Source of the DNA: Candidatus Gastranaerophilales bacterium
GTDB lineage: Bacteria; Cyanobacteriota; Vampirovibrionia; Gastranaerophilales; Gastranaerophilaceae
Length of the DNA: 64,000 nucleotides
Reading direction: 5' to 3'
NCBI GenBank assembly: GCA_944327225.1
Contig: CALVGZ010000001.1
Location: 62,001 to 126,000 of the forward strand
The first letter of the stretch is position 1. Each line of letters begins with the position of its first letter. The notes beneath the pieces were generated by a model. The model was given only the letters and a program-made list of their open reading frames with translations, did no database searches and was not told the DNA's origin. A program made the translations under genes and the position numbers. Positions 1-9,574 of this stretch are shown here, one piece after another.

Positions 1-663
1 TTATTGTCATTCTGTGTTATTTTTGCAAGTTGGATTATCGCTATTCCGCTTGGAATATTGGCGGCACTATATTATAATTCTTTTTTTGATAGAATATTGA
101 CACTTTTTTCTAGTGTTGGTATGGCAATTCCTTCGTTCTTTTTTGCTATATTGATGTTGCTTTTTGCCCAGCGTACAGGTTGGTTTCCACCGGGCGGCTT
201 AACAAGCTCCAATTTTGATGAACTTAGTTTTGTTTCTAAGTTTTTTGATATTTCCAGACATTTATTTCTTCCGGTATTTGTTTTGACTACAATTTCATTG
301 TCATCTTTAATGAGACAAATGAGGGCTAATCTGCTTGATATTTTAAGTTCTGAATATATACGATTTGCTTATGCAAAAGGCCTTAGTAAATCAAAAATTA
401 TTTTAAAACATGCCCTCAGGAATGCAATTAATCCTATTATTACGCTTTTGGGATTTGAATTTGCAGGCTTGCTTTCGGGTGCTGCTTTAACAGAATATGT
501 TTTTCAATATCCGGGTCTTGGAAAGTTGATATTGGAAGCTGTAATGCAGTCTGATATAAATCTTGTTATGGCAAGTCTTATGATTGGTGCGATTATGTTG
601 ATTGTTGGCAATTTAATTGCAGATATATTACTAAAGATTACAGACCCGAGGGTGAGGATTTAA
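1..663 (+). CDS. Peptide/nickel ABC transporter permease, DppB/OppB type (5' partial)
   Basis: Inner-membrane permease half of a peptide-type ABC importer; the reading frame is already open at base 1, so the N-terminus lies outside the window. The visible 220 residues hold several hydrophobic membrane segments. They include the binding-protein-dependent permease loop around residues 115-150, with the sequence RFAYAKGLSKSKIILKHALR, which corresponds to the EAA loop contacting the ATPase. The end, with DPRVRI, is typical of the DppB/OppB family. The stop TAA overlaps the ATG of the next permease by one base, so translation is coupled. The substrate cannot be read from sequence. The binding protein and ATPases are not in the window and may lie to the left. 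Confidence 0.9.
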   Translation, partial: LLSFCVIFASWIIAIPLGILAALYYNSFFDRILTLFSSVGMAIPSFFFAILMLLFAQRTGWFPPGGLTSSNFDELSFVSKFFDISRHLFLPVFVLTTISLSSLMRQMRANLLDILSSEYIRFAYAKGLSKSKIILKHALRNAINPIITLLGFEFAGLLSGAALTEYVFQYPGLGKLILEAVMQSDINLVMASLMIGAIMLIVGNLIADILLKITDPRVRI

Positions 664-1724
664 TGCTTAATTTTTTTAAAATTATAAAAAAAGATAAAAT
701 TCCTTTTATTGCATTAGTTTCTCTACTTTTAATGTATTTTTTGATTATATTTGCAGATTTTTTTGCAATTTATCCTTCAACTTATGCAAACAGAAAGCTT
801 GCTTATCAGCCCCCCAGTAATTTATATATTATTACGCCTGAAAATAAACTTGTTTTTCCATATACTTATAATTTTGAAAAATATTTTAATGAAGAAACTT
901 TATCTGTTGAATATAAGCAATTAAGAGATAAAAAATATAAAATAAAATTTTTTTCAAAAGGATATGAATATAAAGTTTTAGGTTTGTTTAAAACGAATAT
1001 ACATTTAATTTCAAAGCCTGATGATTGCAATTTGTTTCTTTTGGGTACGGATATAAACGGGCATGACGTGTATTCGAGATTGTTTTTTGGCGGTAGAATT
1101 TCTCTTACTATTGGCTTTTTAGCTTTATTAATTTCGTTTCCTATTGGTGCTGTATATGGTGGTATATCAGGATATTTGGGTGGTTGGGCAGATAAAATTT
1201 TAATGAGAGTTGCTGAAGCTATTATGTCTATTCCAAGTTTTTATTTATTAATTATTTTAGCTTCAATATTACCTTCTAATATGACATCTATTCAGCGTTT
1301 TGCTTTAATTACCGCAATTTTGGCTTTCATTGGCTGGGCAGGATTTTCAAGGGTTATAAGAGGTATGGTCTTATCTATAAAAAATCAGGAATATATTAAA
1401 TCTATAGAAACTATCGGTGCTTCCAAAAAAAGAATTATATTAAAGCACATTTTACCTCAGACATCAAGCTATGTGGTCATTGCAATAACATTATCTGTCC
1501 CGTCATATATATTAGCGGAGTCGGGATTAAGTTTTTTGGGTCTTGGAATTCAGCTACCTGATGCAAGTTGGGGAAATATGTTAAGGGAAGCACAAGAGTT
1601 TGCAAATATAATATACAGACCGTGGTTGTTGATGCCGGGTTTTTTAATTTTTATTGCAGTTTTGTCTTTTAATGTTTTAGGAGATAAAATTAGAGATATC
1701 CTTGACCCAAAAACAATCAAGTAA
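663..1724 (+). CDS. Peptide ABC transporter permease, DppC/OppC type
   Basis: Second permease subunit, 353 aa, paired with the preceding DppB-type gene through a 1-nt TAATG overlap. One membrane segment near residues 15-35 is followed by a periplasmic stretch of about 100 residues. Then comes the family signature LLGTDINGHDVYSRLFFGGR, five more membrane segments and an EAA loop (IGASKKRIILKHILPQ). The sequence GLSFLGLGIQLPDASWGNML near residue 290 is a strong OppC/DppC hallmark. The enlarged N-terminal loop is common in the OppC subgroup. Peptide versus nickel or other substrates cannot be decided here. Confidence 0.93.
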   Translation: MLNFFKIIKKDKIPFIALVSLLLMYFLIIFADFFAIYPSTYANRKLAYQPPSNLYIITPENKLVFPYTYNFEKYFNEETLSVEYKQLRDKKYKIKFFSKGYEYKVLGLFKTNIHLISKPDDCNLFLLGTDINGHDVYSRLFFGGRISLTIGFLALLISFPIGAVYGGISGYLGGWADKILMRVAEAIMSIPSFYLLIILASILPSNMTSIQRFALITAILAFIGWAGFSRVIRGMVLSIKNQEYIKSIETIGASKKRIILKHILPQTSSYVVIAITLSVPSYILAESGLSFLGLGIQLPDASWGNMLREAQEFANIIYRPWLLMPGFLIFIAVLSFNVLGDKIRDILDPKTIK

Positions 1725-1750
1725 TCATTATAAAAAAGGAATTAGTTAAG

Positions 1751-2443
1751 TTGGAAAATGTAGATCAAAATTTAGTAATTATATTTAGAGTATTTTTGGC
1801 TGTTGCTCTTTCTTTCATTCCCGGTATTGAAAGAGAACTTACCGGTAAATTTGCGGGGCTTAGAACACATATATTAGTTTGTTTGGGTGCTTGCGTATTT
1901 ACAATTTTATCTATTTACGGTTTTGAGATGCGAATGAGTCCGGATATAATCGGAACAAATGATCCTGCAAGAATTGCAGCTCAAATTATTACAGGTATAG
2001 GCTTTATCGGTGCGGGTACGGTCATGCGCCATGGAAGCAGCGTATTTGGAATAACGACAGCTGCAACATTGTGGGTGTGTGCTGCAATCGGTATGTGTTG
2101 CGGATGTGGTCAATATTTGGTTGCTATAATAACTTCTATTGCAACATTATCTGTCTTAATTTTAATTAGAAGGCTCGAAAAGAATGTTTTATCCAAAAAG
2201 AAAAAAGCCTATGCCTTATATGAAATTTCAATTTCTGCTTCATTAAAGGATTGTGATACAATTCAAAATATTTTTGAAAATAATTTTCATAAAGTATATA
2301 AATTTAATAAAAAATTGGTTAACCATGAAGAACTTAGATTTGCCGGTGTTATTTCAACGAAAAAAAGCTTAACCGAGCTTAACGATATTTTTAAAAAAGT
2401 TATAGGCATAGAATCAATCGAAATAAGAGAGTACTATGAATAA
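1751..2443 (+). CDS. MgtC/SapB family membrane protein
   Basis: MgtC-like inner-membrane protein, 230 aa. The N-terminal half has about four membrane segments with family motifs (PGIERELTGKFAGLRTHILV near residue 25 and GFIGAGTVMRHG near 84). The C-terminal cytosolic half (about 145-230) looks like the small ACT-like domain of the family. MgtC homologues are linked to Mg2+ limitation and regulation of the F-ATPase; the role here is not shown. The start is TTG at 1751, preceded by an AAGGA box about 10 nt upstream; no in-frame ATG fits better. It overlaps the next gene by 8 nt. Confidence 0.85.
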   Translation: MENVDQNLVIIFRVFLAVALSFIPGIERELTGKFAGLRTHILVCLGACVFTILSIYGFEMRMSPDIIGTNDPARIAAQIITGIGFIGAGTVMRHGSSVFGITTAATLWVCAAIGMCCGCGQYLVAIITSIATLSVLILIRRLEKNVLSKKKKAYALYEISISASLKDCDTIQNIFENNFHKVYKFNKKLVNHEELRFAGVISTKKSLTELNDIFKKVIGIESIEIREYYE

Positions 2444-3701
2444 AAATATACTTGTATTTTTAAAAGAATTGTTTGTAACTTTTGTTGTTACTTGTATTCT
2501 TGTTTTTTCTTTGTGCCTTTGTTTTGAATTGGAATTATTGTTTCGTTGCGAAGATAATGTAAATCGTGAAGAACTTAACATGAAAAATCTTGTTGAGTTT
2601 TGTACGATTGAGCAGCTTGAAAAGTACTTAAACAAAGACTCTACTAATTATTTTGTAAAAATAAAACTTGCACAAATTTATGAAAGTCTTGAGGAATATG
2701 ATAGTGCAGAAAGTTATTATAAAGATGCACTTAAATCTTCGGAAAATTCTAACTTTTCGATATATTCTTATGCAATTTTTTGTGCAAAGGTTGGTTATTA
2801 TGGTGAAGCTGCCAAGTTAGCCGAACAATTGGCTGATTCAGATAAAAAAGCCTTAATATACAAAACCAAGATATATGAACAGTTGGCAATTACATTTTCG
2901 AAAAATAAACAGTATGATGCTGCAGTAAAAGCGTACCAAATTGCATATAAATATGCAAAAAATTTGAATGATAAAGCATATCTTAAGAAGATTCGTGATC
3001 AATATAGTTTAAGTTATATTGATTTGGCGGATGAGAATATAGGAAATGATAGAATCTTGGAAGCGGTTTCCAATCTTAAAAATTCGCTTGCTATAAAATA
3101 CAGTGATGTTGCAATGTATAAACTCGGTTTGGTTAATTTGGATTTGGATAAGTTTTCTGCCGAAAAAAATATTTCAACAGTATTTAAAAACAATCCCTTT
3201 ATGGTTAATCCATACATTTATAACAAACTTTTGGTTGAATTGGTTGAGAAATCAAAGTTTTCATCCGGTATGAACAGTTCCGATTTTTATACGGTTAAGT
3301 TAAACATGTTTAAGGAAACATTATCTAAAATTTATTTGTATAAAAATGATATTTTAATTGAAAATTCTTTTATTGGATATAAGAAATCATTGTTTAGCAA
3401 GAATAAAAAATATTTTTTAGTTTTTGATGTTGAAAATAATACTAAATTAAAAATTAATTCTTTAATATTTCGGATAGAAATATTTGTCGAAAACAAAAAA
3501 TATACTGTTGAAAAACATCTTTTTTCTGTCGCCCATCCGCTTGATTTTTATGATAAAGCGACTTATAACAAAGTGTTTTTGCCAAAGGAATTTCAATTAA
3601 ATGATTTAAAGTCTAAAAATAATATTATAATTAAATATTATGCGAAGAAGCTAGAAAATGCTCCTTGGACTTTAATAAAAATCGATTCATTGAATATTTA
3701 A
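2436..3701 (+). CDS. Membrane-anchored TPR protein
   Basis: 421-aa protein of unknown function. Residues 9-35 form one hydrophobic segment (signal anchor). Residues about 60-240 hold repeated helix pairs of TPR type, for example YESLEEYDSAESYYKDALKS and KNKQYDAAVKAYQIAYKYA. The C-terminal third (about 310-421) is predicted beta-rich with no family I recognise. The ATG lies inside the end of the MgtC-like gene (8-nt overlap), so the two are probably cotranslated. A scaffold role at the inner membrane is plausible but is inference. Confidence 0.7.
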   Translation: MNKNILVFLKELFVTFVVTCILVFSLCLCFELELLFRCEDNVNREELNMKNLVEFCTIEQLEKYLNKDSTNYFVKIKLAQIYESLEEYDSAESYYKDALKSSENSNFSIYSYAIFCAKVGYYGEAAKLAEQLADSDKKALIYKTKIYEQLAITFSKNKQYDAAVKAYQIAYKYAKNLNDKAYLKKIRDQYSLSYIDLADENIGNDRILEAVSNLKNSLAIKYSDVAMYKLGLVNLDLDKFSAEKNISTVFKNNPFMVNPYIYNKLLVELVEKSKFSSGMNSSDFYTVKLNMFKETLSKIYLYKNDILIENSFIGYKKSLFSKNKKYFLVFDVENNTKLKINSLIFRIEIFVENKKYTVEKHLFSVAHPLDFYDKATYNKVFLPKEFQLNDLKSKNNIIIKYYAKKLENAPWTLIKIDSLNI

Positions 3702-3721
3702 TGCTGTACTTATAAGTTTTC

Positions 3722-3751
3722 TTGTGTTATTTTAATGATATAAATTATTAT
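3722..3751 (+). promoter_or_regulatory. Candidate promoter for infB operon
   Basis: TTGTGT (3722-3727), an 18-bp spacer and TATTAT (3746-3751) precede infB. They leave a short leader with a clear AGGAGA ribosome site. Both hexamers are imperfect, so this is only a candidate. Confidence 0.4.
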
Positions 3752-3771
3752 TCTATGCAAATAGGAGAAAC

Positions 3772-6282
3772 ATGAGAGTACACGAATTAGCAAAAGAACT
3801 TAATATTACTTCTAAAGAATTAATTGAAAATGTAAATGAAAAATTGAATTTATCTTTAAGGTCTCACAGTTCGACTGTTGGGGATGTTTATATAGATAAA
3901 ATTAAGGCATTGTATAAAAAGGATGTCAAGCCTTCTATTAAGCCTAAAGCGTTCGTCGTAAAAAAACAAAAAACTTCTGATGTGCAATCTGACAGTCAAG
4001 AGGAAAAAACTCCTAAGGTTATTAAAACCGTATCAAAGTTACAGGTTGTAAGACCTGCAAATAAACAGGATTTGTCTCGACCGATTAAGAAAGAGCAGTT
4101 TGCAAAAAACAATGCAGAAGATAAAAAACCAGAAAATCAACCTGTCAAAGAAAAAATTATTGAAGTTAAAAAATCTCCCATTCAAAATTCAACCGATAAA
4201 CTTTCAACTTTGCCTTCCATGACAAGGCGGAATTTTGAAAAATCAAATCCGGAAGTCGTTTCAAAAGAAAAAACTTCAAGACTGACGTCCGATAAGAAAA
4301 TCGCCCCTTCTGTTCAGCCTATAAAAAGACATATTATTTCTCAAGATATATATGCTAATCAACAAAGAGGTGCAAAGAAAAAACGAAAAGATCACGAATA
4401 TAGTAATAAACGTGAAGAGCAGGAAAGAATCAGCCTCGAAAAAGCGGTTCAGAATAAGCATAAAAAGCATACTCAAGAGGTTGCCGCCGTTGAAGAAGTA
4501 AAATCCGTCGTAATAGACAGGCCAATGACCGTTGGTGAACTTAGTGATAAAATTAAAAAGACTCCTGCTGAAATAATTAAATTTCTTATGCTTGAAGGGG
4601 TTATGGTTACTGTTAATGCTCCAATAGATACGGAAACCGCAAAAAAAGTTGCAAAATATTTTAATCTCGAGATATTGGATGAAGACATAGAAGCATTTAT
4701 TGAACAAGAGGAAGAAAAAGAGGGTGTTAATAAATATCTTGTTAATGCAAAAAAAGAAGATATAGTCAAAAGAGCTCCTGTTGTTACTGTAATGGGACAT
4801 GTTGATCATGGCAAAACTACTCTTCTTGATTCAATTAGAGCGTCTAAACACAAAATAGTTCATACTGAAGTAGGTGGAATAACTCAAAGTATCGGTGCAT
4901 ATACTGTTTGGTTGGACAAAAGAAAAATTGTATTTATTGATACTCCCGGTCATGAAGCCTTTACTCAAATGCGTTTAAGGGGAGCTCAATCCACAGATAT
5001 TGCTGTTTTGGTTGTTGCGGCTGATGATGGTGTTATGCCTCAGACTATTGAGAGTATTTCCCATGCTAAATCTGCAGGCGTTCCAATAATAGTTGCAGTA
5101 AATAAAATTGACAAGCCTGACGCCAATCCGGATAAAGTTATGCAGGAATTAACCGAACATGGACTTGTACCTGAGAAGTGGGGCGGAGATACTATTTGTG
5201 TCCCTGTTTCCGCTCTTCAAAAAACCGGAATTGACGAACTTCTTGAATATATATTGTTAGTTGCCGATATGCAGGAACTTAAGGCAGTTGAAAAATGCCC
5301 TGCAACGGGTGTTATAATTGAGGCTAATCTTGATAAGGGTAAGGGGCCCGTTGCTACAATGCTTGTTCAAAACGGTACTTTAAAAGTTGGTGATTCTATA
5401 GTTGCCGGAACTGTCGGAGGCAAAGTTCGTGCTTTGCTGGATGATTCAGGTAGAAGAGTTCGGTCTGCTGGTCCTTCGACTCCTGTTGAAATACTTGGTT
5501 TAAATGAAGTTCCGCAAGCTGGTGATATTTTTGAAGTTGTCGCTAATGAAAAATTAATGAAATCAATTGTGCAGGAAAGAAAACAAAAGGAACGTTCTAC
5601 AAGACTTGAGGCTATGACAGCTGCACATGTACAAAAAGAAGCTATGTCGGGGGCTGATGAAGTTACTAATTTAAACTTAATTATAAAAGCTAATACTAAT
5701 GGCTCTGCTGAGGCAGTTTCAAGTGCAATTCAAAATGTAAAATCTTTAAAAGTGGTTCCCAAAATTGTTCATGTTGGTGTTGGTGACATTTCAGAAGCTG
5801 ATGTGATGCTTGCGTCTGCGTCTAATGCTATAATTCTGGGTTTCACTGTTAAAGAAGATTCAAATGCCTTACTTTCTGCCCAGAGAGAAGGTGTTAAAAT
5901 TAAAAAATATGATATTATCTATCAAGTTTTGGAAGATATTGAAAAAACGATGCTTTCTTTGCTTTCACCCGAGATAGAAGATGTCGAGCTTGGTAAAGCT
6001 GAAGTCAGGGCTGTATTTACAATTGGTAAGACAACTAAAATTGCTGGTTGCTATGTTACTGAAGGTAAAATAGTCCGCTCCAAGACTGCTCGATTAATAA
6101 GAAATGGCGAAGAAATATTTAAAGGTGAAATAAATCAATTAAAACGATTTAAAGATGATGTAAAAGAAGTTAAAGAAGGCTTTGAATGCGGTATTTCCTT
6201 TGCTAAATTCAATGATATTCAAGAAGGTGATATTATTGAAGTATCCACAACAAAAGAAGTTGAACCACAAACACTGGTTTAG
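3772..6282 (+). CDS. infB: Translation initiation factor IF-2
   Basis: GTPase that delivers initiator fMet-tRNA to the 30S subunit and promotes subunit joining. It is 836 aa. An IF2_N helical domain sits at the N-terminus (MRVHELAKELNITSKELIE), then a long charged low-complexity linker (about 60-240), then a second IF2_N module (about 250-300). The G domain has G1 GHVDHGKTT (about 342), G3 DTPGHEAF (about 391) and G4 NKID (about 443), followed by domains II-IV. An AGGAGA box sits just before the ATG. The downstream order infB-rbfA-truB is a common bacterial arrangement. Confidence 0.98.
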   Translation: MRVHELAKELNITSKELIENVNEKLNLSLRSHSSTVGDVYIDKIKALYKKDVKPSIKPKAFVVKKQKTSDVQSDSQEEKTPKVIKTVSKLQVVRPANKQDLSRPIKKEQFAKNNAEDKKPENQPVKEKIIEVKKSPIQNSTDKLSTLPSMTRRNFEKSNPEVVSKEKTSRLTSDKKIAPSVQPIKRHIISQDIYANQQRGAKKKRKDHEYSNKREEQERISLEKAVQNKHKKHTQEVAAVEEVKSVVIDRPMTVGELSDKIKKTPAEIIKFLMLEGVMVTVNAPIDTETAKKVAKYFNLEILDEDIEAFIEQEEEKEGVNKYLVNAKKEDIVKRAPVVTVMGHVDHGKTTLLDSIRASKHKIVHTEVGGITQSIGAYTVWLDKRKIVFIDTPGHEAFTQMRLRGAQSTDIAVLVVAADDGVMPQTIESISHAKSAGVPIIVAVNKIDKPDANPDKVMQELTEHGLVPEKWGGDTICVPVSALQKTGIDELLEYILLVADMQELKAVEKCPATGVIIEANLDKGKGPVATMLVQNGTLKVGDSIVAGTVGGKVRALLDDSGRRVRSAGPSTPVEILGLNEVPQAGDIFEVVANEKLMKSIVQERKQKERSTRLEAMTAAHVQKEAMSGADEVTNLNLIIKANTNGSAEAVSSAIQNVKSLKVVPKIVHVGVGDISEADVMLASASNAIILGFTVKEDSNALLSAQREGVKIKKYDIIYQVLEDIEKTMLSLLSPEIEDVELGKAEVRAVFTIGKTTKIAGCYVTEGKIVRSKTARLIRNGEEIFKGEINQLKRFKDDVKEVKEGFECGISFAKFNDIQEGDIIEVSTTKEVEPQTLV

Positions 6283-6294
6283 GTTGAGATTATT

Positions 6295-6645
6295 ATGTCA
6301 TTAAGAAATGAAAGAGTTAGAAAAGCTTTAATCAGAGAGATATCTGATATTATTTTTAGAGAAATAAAAGACAGGGATATATGCGGCATGGTTTCAATTA
6401 CCGATGTCGATGTTTCTTCTGATAACTCTGCAGCAAGAGTATTTTATAGTGTATATGGTGATAATGACGTCAAAATAAAAACTTCCAAGGCACTTGAGCG
6501 TCATGTGGGTCAAATCAGACATGAAGTCGGAAAACGAATAAGACTTAGAAAAACCCCGACTTTGTTATTTATTCTTGATGAATCTCTTGAAAAGGGTGCT
6601 AAGATGACTGAACTTATAAATAAAATTGAACGTGGTGAAATATAG
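6295..6645 (+). CDS. rbfA: Ribosome-binding factor A
   Basis: 116-aa KH-fold protein that binds the 30S subunit during late 16S rRNA maturation. The N-terminal helix (RNERVRKALIREISDIIFRE) and the ending LRKTPTLLFILDESLEKGAK match the family, and the length is typical. It lies 12 nt after infB and is followed 2 nt later by truB, so it is almost certainly in the same transcript. Confidence 0.96.
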   Translation: MSLRNERVRKALIREISDIIFREIKDRDICGMVSITDVDVSSDNSAARVFYSVYGDNDVKIKTSKALERHVGQIRHEVGKRIRLRKTPTLLFILDESLEKGAKMTELINKIERGEI

Positions 6646-6647
6646 CC

Positions 6648-7490
6648 ATGTATTTCTTAAATATTAATAAGCCAAAAGGTATCAGTTCTTTTGATGTTGT
6701 GAGAATTTTAAGAAAAAAATTGGGCATCAAACAGATTGGACATTCCGGCACGCTTGATCCTTTAGCTTCCGGTGTGATGCAAGTTGGCGTTGGTGGGTGT
6801 ACAAAGTTGTTAGATTATCTTCAATCAGATAAAACTTATATTGCAAAAATTAAATTTGGTTATATAACAGCTACATTTGATGATGAGGGTGAAAAAATAT
6901 TTGTAAAGGAGCCTGATTTTACTTTTTTTCAGTTAAGAGCTACAATAAAAAATTTTTTGGGTATTTCTAAACAAATACCCCCCAAGTATAGTGCTGTAAA
7001 ATTAAGCGGAAAGCGTGCATGCGATATTGTTCGAAATTCCGATTCTTTTGATATATTCTTGCCGGAGCGAGAAATTGAAATATATAAAATTGATATTTTG
7101 AATTTCTCTAACGATACGGCAGAGCTATTTGTGCATTGCAAAAAGGGTGTTTATATTCGTTCTTTAGTTAATGACATTGGAAGAATTCTTGGATGTGGTG
7201 CGTATATTACTGATTTAAAAAGAGTAAAAGCTGGTTGTTTTGATGTAGATAAATCTGATAATCTTGATTCTATAAAGTTCAATGAAATCAGCCCTTTGGA
7301 AGTTCTTCCTTTTGAACAATATGAACTTAATGATAATGAATATTTAAAGATTTCTAATGGTAATTTCATTAGTCCCGATAAAAATATTATCTCAGATAAA
7401 GTTTTATTAACAAAAAATAACAAACTTGTTTCGTTTGCAATTTTATCAGATAATTTGATTAAGCCAAAAAGACTTTTTAGGGGTATGTAG
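6648..7490 (+). CDS. truB: tRNA pseudouridine(55) synthase
   Basis: 280-aa enzyme converting U55 of the tRNA T-loop to pseudouridine. The start motif NKPKGISSFDVV and the catalytic-Asp motif GHSGTLDPLASGV (about residues 32-44) are intact. The later motif KKGVYIRSLVNDIG (about residue 165) is also present. The length is usual for short TruB forms. It sits 2 nt after rbfA, and its stop directly abuts the ATG of the next gene (TAGATG). Confidence 0.97.
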   Translation: MYFLNINKPKGISSFDVVRILRKKLGIKQIGHSGTLDPLASGVMQVGVGGCTKLLDYLQSDKTYIAKIKFGYITATFDDEGEKIFVKEPDFTFFQLRATIKNFLGISKQIPPKYSAVKLSGKRACDIVRNSDSFDIFLPEREIEIYKIDILNFSNDTAELFVHCKKGVYIRSLVNDIGRILGCGAYITDLKRVKAGCFDVDKSDNLDSIKFNEISPLEVLPFEQYELNDNEYLKISNGNFISPDKNIISDKVLLTKNNKLVSFAILSDNLIKPKRLFRGM

Positions 7491-8102
7491 ATGGGTACTT
7501 TTTTTAAAACTTTTTTTATATGTTTGATACTTACATTCGGATTTTTAGGTTATAAGTATTTCTCTACCGAAAGTTATAATTCCGATTTGTTTGTTTCAAA
7601 AGAAAGTCCTGTATTTGGAACTCACGAGAACTTTAAGGAAAGTAAACCGCAAGAAAAACTTGATGATACAAGTAAGGTTGAAAAGCAAAAAGATGTAAAA
7701 AAACAAGAGAAATATACTCATACTTGTTATTTTTATTCAGCTGACGGTAAGTTAATTCCAATTAAAAGAGAACTCGCTTCCAGACCATCTTTGGAAAGCA
7801 CAATTCTTTTACTTTTGAAAGGTCCGACTATTCCTGAGACAAAAAAAGGTATATATTCTGAAATTCCGGCAAATGTTGATTTAATTTCGGTTAAAAGTAT
7901 TAATGATAATGGTCTCATTGTTGACTTGTCTTCAAATTTTGGTAACGGTGGAGGTACTCAAAGTATTGAAAACAGAGTTAAACAACTTTCAAAAACCATT
8001 AAATCTTATGCTCCAAACAAGCTAATATATTTGTATATCAATGGCAAAGAAGTTGAGTATTTAGGCGGAGATGGGGTTTTTATAAAGCAGCCTCTTGAGT
8101 AG
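7491..8102 (+). CDS. GerMN-domain membrane-anchored protein
   Basis: 203 aa with an N-terminal hydrophobic anchor (about 4-22), a charged Lys-rich linker (about 40-75) and a C-terminal GerMN domain (about 78-195). Visible features include VDLSSNFGNGGGTQSIENRV and the ending LIYLYINGKEVEYLGG. GerMN occurs in sporulation protein GerM and in cell-envelope lipoproteins, also in Cyanobacteria; it is thought to bind envelope components. No spore genes are nearby, so a cell-wall or periplasmic role is more likely. The start abuts truB. The stop abuts, with no spacing, the stop of the convergent gene at 8103. Confidence 0.8.
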   Translation: MGTFFKTFFICLILTFGFLGYKYFSTESYNSDLFVSKESPVFGTHENFKESKPQEKLDDTSKVEKQKDVKKQEKYTHTCYFYSADGKLIPIKRELASRPSLESTILLLLKGPTIPETKKGIYSEIPANVDLISVKSINDNGLIVDLSSNFGNGGGTQSIENRVKQLSKTIKSYAPNKLIYLYINGKEVEYLGGDGVFIKQPLE

Positions 8103-8879
8103 TTATATTCCTATCCAATTTTTATATTTTTTATTTGGTTTTAGTTTTTTATCAAAAATGTTGATTGCGTAGTCTTTTTGATTTATTATTGCAGCCCAAA
8201 AACCTTCTGAATATGAGTTTTTTGCATTGAGTATTATTTTATGTTTACAATTTGTTAAAAAGTAAAATTCTTCTCTCCAATCCGAAAGATTTACTATTTC
8301 ATATTTTATATATGAATTAATATTTTTAATTTTCTTTCTTGAAAATATGTAAAGTTTTGGCTGTTTAATATATTTATTTAGTCTTTTAGTAGCTTCAAAT
8401 ATGTACTTGTTATCTAACTTATCGATATCTTTTTCACTTATGTATAAACCGATTGATTGATTGTTTTGTATATTTTCAAGTATATCGTAATTAATTAAAA
8501 AGTCGTATTTGGCAAATTTAATCATATTTTTGATGTTTTCAGATATCAAATCAATATCTGAAATTCTGAAATGTGCCAAATTTATAATTCTGTTTTTTGG
8601 ATTTTTATTATTAATAATTTTTTTTATTTTATTGTCGTTTATATATAGTTTATTTTTAAGAAAAGCTGATTCGGTTAACTTTTTAATTTTGGATGTGGAA
8701 ATGAAATCGTAATCAATATTAAAGCTTGACATAAAGTGTTCAAAAGCTTTTCTTTTTTTTGTGTCATTTTCATAGTAACAATGTGTATTTGTGTTATTTT
8801 CTAAAATTTTTCCATAAGCCAGCGAGCTTAAATTATCTGCAAAATTTTCCTGATACTCCAGTACTATTATATTTTCCAA
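8103..8879 (-). CDS. Probable divergent GT11-like (alpha-1,2-fucosyltransferase-type) protein
   Basis: About 258 aa, only distantly recognisable. The N-terminus (IIVLEYQENFADNLSSLAYG) is positioned like the donor-binding start of family GT11, although the usual GG-GNQ-FQYA motif is degraded. The region near the C-terminus (FYFLTNCKHKIILNAKNSYS) resembles the GT11 block in which CKH-II-NSSFSWW is usual. I prefer the TTG start at 8879, which has a GAGG box 7 nt upstream. An ATG at 8909 in the same frame has no ribosome site. It is isolated between plus-strand genes. Function is inference from weak motifs. Confidence 0.5.
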   Translation of the reverse strand: MENIIVLEYQENFADNLSSLAYGKILENNTNTHCYYENDTKKRKAFEHFMSSFNIDYDFISTSKIKKLTESAFLKNKLYINDNKIKKIINNKNPKNRIINLAHFRISDIDLISENIKNMIKFAKYDFLINYDILENIQNNQSIGLYISEKDIDKLDNKYIFEATKRLNKYIKQPKLYIFSRKKIKNINSYIKYEIVNLSDWREEFYFLTNCKHKIILNAKNSYSEGFWAAIINQKDYAINIFDKKLKPNKKYKNWIGI

Positions 8880-8998
8880 TTTTAATACCTCGATGAAAAA
8901 ATTAATCATTTGTATGATTTACAATTAAATGTATCACAAATATTCTTATAAAATAGAGTTAAATTTAAATCTTAATAAATTTTTTATAAGGTATATTT

Positions 8999-9574
8999 AT
9001 GAGAAAATTATTGTCTTTTGTTGTTATATTGTTCTTTGCAGTTATTTCGGGTGCATGTATTAATACTTTTGCGGTTCATGAGTTAAATGAGTACGCTATT
9101 AAATATATGCAATCCGGAGATTATCATTCTGCTATTTCAAGACTTGAATCTTCTATTGATTTAGATGGTGCAATTTATGAATCAAGATATAATTTAGCAG
9201 TTGCATATTTGAGAATTAATGAATGCAAGAAAGCTTATGAACAAATTGTTGAGGCTCAAAAATTAATTAGTGATGAACCTGCAGTATTTTATACAACAGG
9301 TGTGGCTGCAAATTGTGTTGCAGATAATATTTATGAAAAAAAATTAAGTAACGGTGAAGTTGAAAAAATTACTTATAATGATCCTATTGTCGCATATAAG
9401 AAAGCTAAAGAATATGTTGAATATTTAAATATTGCAAATAATGCTTTTGATAAGTATGCTACTTTGGTTCCTAATGCTGAGGATGTTAATAGTGTAATTC
9501 AATTAATGAATGAAAATAAGGATAAGATTGCTCAAACGCAGGCTACTTACGAATTAAAAAATGAGTCAAAATGA
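8999..9574 (+). CDS. Secreted TPR-repeat protein
   Basis: 191 aa with an N-terminal signal peptide (hydrophobic about 4-24). It is then helical with at least two TPR units, for example YAIKYMQSGDYHSAISRLES and SRYNLAVAYLRINECKKAYE. There is no proper lipobox around the Cys near residue 20, so lipidation is doubtful even though lgt follows. An AAGG box lies 7 nt before the ATG. The stop overlaps the lgt start (ATGA), implying translational coupling. The role is unknown. Confidence 0.65.
   Translation: MRKLLSFVVILFFAVISGACINTFAVHELNEYAIKYMQSGDYHSAISRLESSIDLDGAIYESRYNLAVAYLRINECKKAYEQIVEAQKLISDEPAVFYTTGVAANCVADNIYEKKLSNGEVEKITYNDPIVAYKKAKEYVEYLNIANNAFDKYATLVPNAEDVNSVIQLMNENKDKIAQTQATYELKNESK

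Noticed and set aside
4276-4809. Open minus-strand frame of 177 codons inside infB
   Set aside because: It is fully antisense to the conserved infB gene, has a low-complexity Phe/Asn-rich product and no ribosome site.
7491-8102. Spore germination protein
   Set aside because: Only the GerMN domain is shared; no sporulation genes are nearby and the inferred cell type has an outer membrane.
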